A stretch of DNA of 5,212 nt from the NCBI GenBank assembly GCA_017381395.1, contig JAFOCH010000082.1:1-5212 (forward strand), read 5' to 3'. The position numbers and the translations under genes were made by a program. Each line of letters begins with the position of its first letter. Position 1 is the stretch's first letter. The stretch comes from Clostridia bacterium (lineage in GTDB: Bacteria > Bacillota > Clostridia > Oscillospirales > Acutalibacteraceae). Of the stretch, positions 1-5,212 are shown in pieces. The notes under the pieces were generated by a model. The model worked only from the letters and a program-made list of their open reading frames with translations. It did not search any database and was not told where the DNA came from.

Positions 1-48
1 ATGCGCTTATTGTTCGAAAATGACATTAGATTTTTAAATCAGTTTTAA
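1..48 (+). CDS. pheS: Phenylalanyl-tRNA synthetase alpha subunit, C-terminal end (partial)
   Basis: Frame 1 is open from the window edge and ends at a TAA at 46-48. It reads MRLLFENDIRFLNQF, which matches the typical C-terminus of bacterial PheS (a D-[IM]-R-L-x-x-E-N-D-x-R-F-L-x-Q-F pattern, known for the family). PheS carries the class II catalytic core that activates phenylalanine and transfers it to tRNA-Phe, as the alpha subunit of a cytoplasmic alpha2beta2 enzyme. The ATG at position 1 is an internal methionine codon, not a start. The complete pheT directly downstream is the standard pheST arrangement and strengthens the call. Only 15 codons are visible, so nothing can be said about the catalytic domain or about upstream control such as a T-box. 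Confidence 0.9.
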   Translation: MRLLFENDIRFLNQF

Positions 49-54
49 GGAGGT
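47..54 (+). promoter_or_regulatory. Shine-Dalgarno of pheT, overlapping the pheS stop
   Basis: AAGGAGGT at 47-54 is a near-perfect anti-16S match. It overlaps the pheS stop codon (46-48). It lies 9 bases before the ATG at 64 but only 3 bases before the TTG at 58, so it favours the ATG as the pheT start. The overlap with the stop suggests that ribosomes finishing pheS can re-initiate on pheT, which would help keep the two subunits at equal levels (inference). Confidence 0.85.
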
Positions 55-63
55 GCTTTGATT

Positions 64-2430
64 ATGAATCTTTCGATGAGATGGTTAAAAGAATTCGTTG
101 ACATTGACGTCAATCCCCACGATTATAGCGAAGCGCTCACCATGAGCGGCTCAAAGGTTGAAGGTTACTCGGTCGAAGCCGAGGAAATCACCGGCGTAAA
201 GGTTGGCCGCGTTTTATCAATCGAAAAGCACCCCGACGCAGACAAGCTTGTCGTTTGTCAACTCGATATGGGCGACGAGCAGATTCAGATTGTTACAGGT
301 GCATCAAACCTCACTGTTGGCGACCTTGTACCCGTTGCTACTGATGGTGCTTGCCTGCCTAATGATGTAAAGATTAAAAAAGGTAAGCTCCGCGGCGTAG
401 TTAGCCAGGGTATGATGTGCTCGATTGCCGAGCTTGGCGTTACCCTCGGTGACTTCCCTTATGCTATCGAGGATGGTATCTTCGTTTTGCAGGAAGATTG
501 CAAGCCTGGTGACGATGTAAAGGAAGCAATCGGTCTAAATGACACTGTGGTTGAATTCGAAATCACGTCAAACCGTCCCGACTGCCTTTCTGTAATCGGA
601 CTCGCTCGTGAAACTGCCGTTACATTAGATAAGCCGTTTAACGAGCATACACCCATTGTTACCGAATGTGACGGAAACATAAACGACCTTCTTGATGTGA
701 AAATAGAAACTCCCCTTTGTAAACGTTACATGGCAAGGGTTGTTAAAAATATTAAGGTTGAGCCCTCTCCTCGTTGGCTTAGAGAAAGACTTAGAGCAAG
801 CGGTGTCAGACCGATTTCGAACATAGTTGATATTACAAACTATGTCATGCTCGAATATGGTCAGCCGATGCACGCATTCGACCACAGATTCGTTGACGGT
901 GGTAAAATCATCGTACGTCAGGCAACTAATGGCGAAAAAATTACAACCCTCGACGGAGCTGAACGTGAACTTAACGAGAATATGATGATTATCGCTGACA
1001 ATAAAAAGCCGATTGCCGTTGCAGGTGTTATGGGCGGCGAATTCAGCGGAATTATCGAGGATACTAATACAATCGTGTTCGAATCAGCTTGTTTCGACGG
1101 TGCTTCAGTCAGAACTACTGCAAAAGCTCTGGGTATGAGAACAGACGCTTCGTCAAGATATGAAAAGGGACTGCCTGCTGAACTTTGCGAAGCTGCACTC
1201 GACCGCGCTTGCGAGCTTATCACCATGCTTGGCGCAGGTGAGGTTGTCGGCGGCTACATCGACTGCGACGACTATGATAAGCAGCCGAAGACAGTTAAAT
1301 TCGAGCCCGAATGGACAAACAAGTTTCTCGGCACAAACATGGAAAAAGAAGAAATGATTTCAATTCTCAAGCGTCTCGGTTTCACTGTTAACGGAGATAT
1401 TATCACCGTTCCCTATTACCGAATCGACATCGAGCATAAGGCCGATATTGCCGAAGAAATTGCACGAATCTATGGCTATAACAATATCGAAGATACAGGT
1501 ATCCGCGGCTGTGCAAACGGCAAGGTTACCGAAAGCCAGAAATTTGAGCGTAGCATCAACAATTCTATGCTTTCACTCGGATATTCACAAATCAACACAT
1601 ATTCCTATATCAGCCCGAAGGAATATGACATGATAAATATGCCGAATGACGAAGAAATGAGAAAATCGGTTAAGATTATGAATCCGCTTGGTGAGGACAC
1701 TTCTCTCATGCGCAACACCACTTTACCGAGCATTATGCGTATTCTCTCGCTCAACTATAAAAACAGAAACGCCGATGCCAGACTTTACGAAATTGCAACC
1801 GAATATATTCCTCTCGGCGAAAATGAGCTTCCGATTGAACGCAAGGTGCTGACGGTTGGTGCTTACGGAAAACTTGATTTCTACGACATTAAAGGCGTTG
1901 TTGAAGAAACCCTCAGAAAGATGAATATAAAGGAATGGGATATTGCCGCTACCAATAAGGAATATGCATTCCACCCGGGCAGAACTGCACTTTTGACCAT
2001 TGATGGAAAGAAGCTCGGCGTTATCGGTCAGATTCATCCGTCTGTATGCGCCAACTACGACATTGATGACGAAGTTTACGTTGCTATGATCGACTTTAAC
2101 ACAATGTACGAGAATCAGAATGACGAGCGCACATACCACAGTTTGCCGAGATTCCCGTCGGTAACTCGCGACCTCGCTATACTTTGCGATATTGATTTGC
2201 CCGTTCTTTCGCTCAAAAAGGCGATTATTAGTGGTGCTGGTACCCTGCTCGAAAAGGTTGAGTTGTTTGACATCTTTACAGGTGAACAGATCGAAAAGGG
2301 CAAAAAGAGCGTTGCTTATTCGTTGACACTCCGTTCTGATAGCGGTACCCTTAACGAAAAGCAGAGCGACAAGGTTATAACAAAAATTATTGCCGAGGTT
2401 GAAAAACTCGGTGCTACATTAAGGTCATAA
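64..2430 (+). CDS. pheT: Phenylalanyl-tRNA synthetase beta subunit
   Basis: Beta subunit of the cytoplasmic alpha2beta2 PheRS, which binds tRNA-Phe and hydrolyses mischarged Tyr-tRNA-Phe. The 788 residues are close to the usual bacterial length (about 790-805). Domains seen in order (approximate residues): N-terminal MNLSMRWLKEFVDI; an EMAP/OB-type tRNA-binding domain at 40-155, including HPDADKL and GMMCSIAELG; the B3/B4 editing domain at 213-385, including SNIVDITNYVMLEYGQPMHA, AVAGVMGGE and RTDASSRYEKG; the B5 domain at 408-476, ending ADIAEEIARIYGY, whose acidic residues match the family Mg-binding site; the catalytic-like core at about 480-690; and a C-terminal ferredoxin-fold anticodon-binding domain from about 695, with LPRFPSVTRDLAI and a GKKSVAYSLTLR strand. 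The ATG at 64 is preferred over the in-frame TTG at 58 because of Shine-Dalgarno spacing. The gene lies 15 bases after pheS and 10 bases before the next gene. No truncation or frameshift is seen. Confidence 0.97.
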   Translation: MNLSMRWLKEFVDIDVNPHDYSEALTMSGSKVEGYSVEAEEITGVKVGRVLSIEKHPDADKLVVCQLDMGDEQIQIVTGASNLTVGDLVPVATDGACLPNDVKIKKGKLRGVVSQGMMCSIAELGVTLGDFPYAIEDGIFVLQEDCKPGDDVKEAIGLNDTVVEFEITSNRPDCLSVIGLARETAVTLDKPFNEHTPIVTECDGNINDLLDVKIETPLCKRYMARVVKNIKVEPSPRWLRERLRASGVRPISNIVDITNYVMLEYGQPMHAFDHRFVDGGKIIVRQATNGEKITTLDGAERELNENMMIIADNKKPIAVAGVMGGEFSGIIEDTNTIVFESACFDGASVRTTAKALGMRTDASSRYEKGLPAELCEAALDRACELITMLGAGEVVGGYIDCDDYDKQPKTVKFEPEWTNKFLGTNMEKEEMISILKRLGFTVNGDIITVPYYRIDIEHKADIAEEIARIYGYNNIEDTGIRGCANGKVTESQKFERSINNSMLSLGYSQINTYSYISPKEYDMINMPNDEEMRKSVKIMNPLGEDTSLMRNTTLPSIMRILSLNYKNRNADARLYEIATEYIPLGENELPIERKVLTVGAYGKLDFYDIKGVVEETLRKMNIKEWDIAATNKEYAFHPGRTALLTIDGKKLGVIGQIHPSVCANYDIDDEVYVAMIDFNTMYENQNDERTYHSLPRFPSVTRDLAILCDIDLPVLSLKKAIISGAGTLLEKVELFDIFTGEQIEKGKKSVAYSLTLRSDSGTLNEKQSDKVITKIIAEVEKLGATLRS

Positions 2431-2434
2431 GGAG
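2429..2434 (+). promoter_or_regulatory. Shine-Dalgarno of the GH94 gene, overlapping the pheT stop
   Basis: AAGGAG at 2429-2434 overlaps the pheT stop TAA (2428-2430) and sits 6 bases before the ATG at 2441. This spacing fixes the start of the phosphorylase gene. The stop-plus-SD unit TAAGGAG is the same as that between pheS and pheT. No promoter or terminator fits in the 10-base gap, so co-transcription and possible translational coupling with pheST are the simplest reading (inference). Confidence 0.82.
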
Positions 2435-2440
2435 CACGAA

Positions 2441-4756
2441 ATGAGCAAATTTGGTTCGTTTATTAACGGCGGTAAGGAATATCGTATCCACGATTACAAC
2501 CTCAAACGCCCGTTACTCAACTATTTATGGAATGAAAAAATGCTTGCCGGGGTTAACAACCTCGGCGGAGGCATTGGCTCATACGGCGGCAGAACGCTCG
2601 CCTATATCAGCACCGAACACGCTAGCCGCACCTCGGTTATTCGTGACGGAAACCGCTATTTTTACATCCGCAACGAGGAAACAGGCGAAATATTTAACCC
2701 CGGATACTATCCGATGTGTACCGAAATCAACGATTACAGCTGTGTTCACGGACTCGGCTATTCGGTTATTTCGGGCGAATGCTTTGGAATAAAAGCAACC
2801 GCACGTGTATTTATTAACAAGACCGAGCCCTGCGAAATTTGGACACTCACCCTCGGAAACACGGGCGATAAAACGGTCAAGTTCAAGGTATTCTCTCTCG
2901 TTGACTTTTTACTCGAAGGTTATCAGCGCTATTCCGATTACAACTCGTACGTTCACGGCCATTTCGACAGCGAGGACAACGTTGTCCTTTGCATGAACGA
3001 AGCAATGGAAAGACCGCATAAATGGTTCAACGGATTCATTTCGTCGGACAAGAAGCCAAGCGGATTTGACACCTCCAAGAAGGCGGTTTTCGGTCCTTTC
3101 GGTAACGTGAATTGCCCGAAAATTGTCGTTGATGGCAAGTGTACCAACAGCTTGTCGGCTTGTGAGCAGATGACGGGAGTATTGGAGCATTCCTTTGAGC
3201 TGGCGGCAGGTGAAAGCGAGACTCTCAACGTCTTAATCGGCTGCGTTGACGGAATGGAAAGCGCAAAGGCAATTTCGAAAAAGCTCTTTACCGCGGGCAA
3301 GATTGATGCTGATTTTGACAACCTCATTGCCGAAAAGGACGAGGTTATGAAATCAATCACAGTCAGCACTCCTGAGGAGAAAATCAATAATTTCACCAAC
3401 CTTTGGATAAAGCAACAGGTTCAGCTTTGCGCCGAGGCAGGTCGCGACACCGGAAAGGGGTTCCGCGATCAACTCCAGGATGCTTGGGCAATTTGCGCAT
3501 TCAATAGTGAGCTTGGTAAGGAAAAAATACTTGAAACACTTGAATACGAATATCCCGACGGACGTTGCGTTCGCGGTTGGTTGCCCCTTGACCACCACGT
3601 TTATTCCGACGGAATGACCTGGATTGCACCGACAGTAAACGCGTATATTAAAGAAACCGGTGACAGTTCGATACTCGATGACGAGGTAAAATATCTCTTA
3701 TCCGAAGAAAAAGGTACCGTTTGGGATCACATTCTTCGCGCGGTAAGATATAGTGCAAACGATCTCGGCGATGACGGACTTGTCCACTCGCTCGACGGTG
3801 ACTGGAACGATTCGCTGAATATGACAGGTCTCGAAGGCAAGGGTGAAAGTGTATGGACTTCAATCGCTCTCGTCTATGCACTCAAAAACGTTGAGGAAAT
3901 GGCCGCACGTTTTAACAAGGGCGACGATATTATCGAAGAAATGAAGAAATATCGAGAAACCCTCACCGAAAATATTAACAAGAATGCTTGGGACGGCGAA
4001 TGGTTCCTTGCCGCTATAAATGACCTCGGCGAAAAGGTCGGTTCACACGAAGAGACAGAGGGCAAGATTTACCTCAATTCGCAGACATGGGCTGTACTGG
4101 CTCAGGTTGCGCCAAGAGAACGACTCGAACAGGCAATGGCAAGCGTCGAGAAATATCTCGATTCAGATTACGGTCCCCTAACCCTCTACCCCGCATACAA
4201 GCATTTCAACAATCATATCGGACGTCTCACAAGCTTTGTACCCGGTATTTGGGAAAATGGCACCCCCTACTGTCACGGCGGCTCGTTTAAGGTTGTTGCC
4301 GACTGCATAATGGGTAACGGTGACAAGGCATACGAAACCATAATGAAAATTTATCCCGACAGCGTGACCAACCCGTCGGAGCATTCGGGATGCGAACCTT
4401 ATGCGCTTACAAATATGTATTTTGGTCCCGAAAATCCGAGAAAGGGCGAAACACTTTTCGCCTGGGTAACGGGTACTGCCGGCTGGATGTTTAGAGCGGT
4501 CACTCAGTACATACTCGGATTTATGCCGAATTATGATACAATCGAGCTCGACCCCTGTATTCCGTCAAGCTGGGATAAATGCGAAATGTCGCGCAAAATC
4601 AGAGGCGATAACTATATTATTCATATTCACAACCCGAACGGTCTGCAAAAAGGATATAATACAATGACCGTTGACGGCGTAAAATATGAACAAAACTCAC
4701 TTCCGATTTTTGTCGATGGAAAGGAACACGTAATCGAAATTACACTCGGTGAATAA
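2441..4756 (+). CDS. GH94-family glycoside phosphorylase (cellobiose/chitobiose phosphorylase-like), substrate unresolved
   Basis: Likely an inverting phosphorylase that cleaves a beta-linked di- or oligosaccharide with phosphate, releasing alpha-sugar 1-phosphate. No signal peptide or membrane segment is seen, so it should act in the cytoplasm on imported sugars. At 771 residues it is slightly shorter than typical cellobiose phosphorylases (about 800-830). Layout: N-terminal beta-sandwich, about 1-270, opening FGSFINGGKEYRI and including YFYIRNEETGE; helical linker, about 273-310; (alpha/alpha)6 barrel, about 311-695; C-terminal beta segment, about 696-771, with LDPCIPSSW and VDGKEHVIEITLG. 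The expected active-site landmarks are present: GFRDQLQD (Arg342), GDWNDSLN with likely general acid Asp457, GKGESVW, WENGTPYCHGGSFK (Glu605, His612 near the phosphate site) and WVTGTAGWM (677-679). Residue roles come from recalled family knowledge. The RDQLQD variant resembles the cyclic-glucan-synthase and 1,2-beta-oligoglucan phosphorylase branches more than the RDSNQD of cellobiose phosphorylase. The substrate could therefore be cellobiose, a cellodextrin, laminaribiose, a beta-1,2-glucan, chitobiose or an aldonate. Family membership is secure; specificity is not. Confidence 0.9.
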   Translation: MSKFGSFINGGKEYRIHDYNLKRPLLNYLWNEKMLAGVNNLGGGIGSYGGRTLAYISTEHASRTSVIRDGNRYFYIRNEETGEIFNPGYYPMCTEINDYSCVHGLGYSVISGECFGIKATARVFINKTEPCEIWTLTLGNTGDKTVKFKVFSLVDFLLEGYQRYSDYNSYVHGHFDSEDNVVLCMNEAMERPHKWFNGFISSDKKPSGFDTSKKAVFGPFGNVNCPKIVVDGKCTNSLSACEQMTGVLEHSFELAAGESETLNVLIGCVDGMESAKAISKKLFTAGKIDADFDNLIAEKDEVMKSITVSTPEEKINNFTNLWIKQQVQLCAEAGRDTGKGFRDQLQDAWAICAFNSELGKEKILETLEYEYPDGRCVRGWLPLDHHVYSDGMTWIAPTVNAYIKETGDSSILDDEVKYLLSEEKGTVWDHILRAVRYSANDLGDDGLVHSLDGDWNDSLNMTGLEGKGESVWTSIALVYALKNVEEMAARFNKGDDIIEEMKKYRETLTENINKNAWDGEWFLAAINDLGEKVGSHEETEGKIYLNSQTWAVLAQVAPRERLEQAMASVEKYLDSDYGPLTLYPAYKHFNNHIGRLTSFVPGIWENGTPYCHGGSFKVVADCIMGNGDKAYETIMKIYPDSVTNPSEHSGCEPYALTNMYFGPENPRKGETLFAWVTGTAGWMFRAVTQYILGFMPNYDTIELDPCIPSSWDKCEMSRKIRGDNYIIHIHNPNGLQKGYNTMTVDGVKYEQNSLPIFVDGKEHVIEITLGE

Positions 4757-4760
4757 TAAT

Positions 4761-4793
4761 AAACACGCTTGATATTATCAGGCGTGTTTTTTT
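4761..4793 (+). terminator. Intrinsic terminator of the pheST-GH94 transcription unit
   Basis: AAACACGC (4761-4768) pairs perfectly with GCGTGTTT (4782-4789). The intervening bases extend the stem through one G-T pair (4769/4781) and TGAT/ATCA (4770-4773 with 4777-4780), leaving a 3-base ATT loop. The 3' side runs into seven T residues (4787-4793). It starts 4 bases after the phosphorylase stop codon, a classic Rho-independent layout for the + strand. Confidence 0.92.
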
Positions 4794-4810
4794 ATACTAA
4801 ATTGTATAAA

Positions 4811-4849
4811 GTAAAAGCGGACAAGCAAATCGCTTGTCCGCCATTTTTT
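4811..4849 (-). terminator. Intrinsic terminator of gap, possibly bidirectional
   Basis: GCGGACAAGC (4817-4826) and GCTTGTCCGC (4832-4841) form a perfect 10-bp GC-rich stem with a 5-base loop. On the minus strand the stem is followed by UUUUACUUU (complement of 4816-4808), 37 bases past the gap stop codon. On the + strand it is followed by CA and six T residues (4844-4849), so it could also act as a backup for read-through of the upstream + strand terminator. The assignment to gap rests on orientation and distance. Confidence 0.83.
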
Positions 4850-4878
4850 GTAAATATTATCAGCTAACGGCTGAAAAA

Positions 4879-5212
4879 TTACATTTCAGCAAAGTACTTG
4901 ATTGTACGAACCATCTGGCTAGTGTAGCTGTTCTCGTTATCGTACCAAGAAACAACCTGTACCTGATAGGATTCGTCGTCAATCTTTGTAACCATTGTCT
5001 GAGTAGCATCGAAGAGTGAACCATAGGTGATGCCGATGATGTCAGAAGAAACGAGCTGCTCTTCGGTGTAGCCGAATGAATCAGAAGCAGCTGCCTTCAT
5101 AGCAGCATTGATGCCATCAACAGTAACGTCCTTGCCCTTTACAACAGCAACGAGGAGTGTTGTAGAACCTGTGGGAACAGGAACACGCTGAGCTGAACCG
5201 ATGAGCTTGCCA
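4879..5212 (-). CDS. gap: Glyceraldehyde-3-phosphate dehydrogenase, C-terminal part (partial at window end)
   Basis: Cytoplasmic glycolytic enzyme that oxidises glyceraldehyde 3-phosphate to 1,3-bisphosphoglycerate with NAD and phosphate. The last 110 codons are visible on the minus strand, ending at TAA (4881-4879); the reading frame continues past position 5212, so the start, Rossmann domain and catalytic cysteine lie outside. The visible part begins GKLIGSAQRVPVPTGSTTLL, where the Arg in AQRVP matches the conserved phosphate-site Arg of the family. It continues with AAASDSFGYTEEQLVSSDI, GITYGSLFDATQT and VVSWYDNENSYTSQMVRT; the Asn and Tyr of YDNExxY are the usual NAD-contact residues. PTGSTT and DNENSYT replace the TPNVSVVDL and DNEWGYS of the commoner GAPDH type, placing this in a divergent but recurrent bacterial subgroup (from memory). 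The ATG-led reading from 5100 is only an internal fragment. The gene converges on the pheST-GH94 unit and has its own terminator. Confidence 0.96.
   Translation of the reverse strand, partial: GKLIGSAQRVPVPTGSTTLLVAVVKGKDVTVDGINAAMKAAASDSFGYTEEQLVSSDIIGITYGSLFDATQTMVTKIDDESYQVQVVSWYDNENSYTSQMVRTIKYFAEM

Noticed and set aside
1..3. ATG at the first base as the start of a tiny peptide gene
   Set aside because: The 15 codons match the conserved C-terminus of PheS, so this is the end of a larger gene cut by the window edge.
459..2303. Minus-strand open frames across pheT
   Set aside because: They lie opposite a well-conserved essential gene, encode no recognisable protein, and appear to be shadow frames.
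2323..2351. TTGACA at 2323-2328 near the 3' end of pheT as a possible promoter for the phosphorylase gene
   Set aside because: At a 17-base spacing the -10 position reads TACCCT, a poor match to TATAAT. A second TTGACA at 2267-2272 is followed by ATCGAA at the same spacing. Neither supports a promoter.
2451..4384. Alternative-frame open frames on both strands within the phosphorylase gene
   Set aside because: The main frame carries the full set of GH94 motifs; the others have low-complexity, Ser/Arg-rich translations typical of shadow frames.
4834..5019. Plus-strand 61-residue frame after the terminators
   Set aside because: It starts inside the loop and stem of the second terminator hairpin and lies opposite the GAPDH coding region, with no convincing protein character.
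4879..5100. A separate 73-residue minus-strand protein starting at 5100
   Set aside because: The same frame continues without a stop to the window end and the upstream residues are plainly GAPDH, so the ATG is internal.
1..5212. A novel defence, mobile or RNA-based system
   Set aside because: All coding space is taken by well-known housekeeping or metabolic families. No direct-repeat arrays, transposase, recombinase, tRNA-like or riboswitch structures were noticed, and no gene-free stretch exceeds 122 bases.

Overview
The window looks like ordinary chromosomal sequence from an anaerobic Firmicute, most likely a gut-type Clostridia (Oscillospiraceae/Ruminococcaceae-like). This is inferred from the strong AAGGAGG-type ribosome binding sites, the moderate GC content, the Clostridia-like PheT and GAPDH sequences, and a GH94 sugar phosphorylase of a kind common in plant-fibre-degrading Clostridia. 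Genus cannot be set from sequence reading alone.

Layout, left to right. Positions 1-48 hold the last 15 codons of pheS (phenylalanyl-tRNA synthetase alpha subunit). pheT (beta subunit, complete) follows at 64-2430, with its Shine-Dalgarno overlapping the pheS stop codon. After only 10 bases comes a complete 771-residue GH94-family glycoside phosphorylase (2441-4756), whose Shine-Dalgarno again overlaps the preceding stop codon. The + strand run ends in a strong intrinsic terminator (4761-4793). A second hairpin (4811-4849) can terminate transcripts from the opposite strand. The minus-strand gene at 4879-5212 is the C-terminal part of glyceraldehyde-3-phosphate dehydrogenase (gap), cut off by the window end.

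How the genes work together. PheS and PheT form the alpha2beta2 enzyme that charges tRNA-Phe. The phosphorylase appears to be transcribed, and perhaps translationally coupled, with pheST, although it acts in carbohydrate catabolism: it would release a sugar 1-phosphate from a beta-linked oligosaccharide. That sugar phosphate could feed glycolysis, where gap acts, but gap is a separate convergent unit and no functional link is shown.

The window has no gene-free stretch over 300 bases; the only intergenic region of note (4757-4878) is filled mainly by the two terminators. I saw no mobile element, CRISPR array, RNA gene or riboswitch, and no convincing candidate for a new biological system. The most notable points are the placement of a glycoside phosphorylase at the end of the pheST operon and the unresolved substrate of that enzyme.
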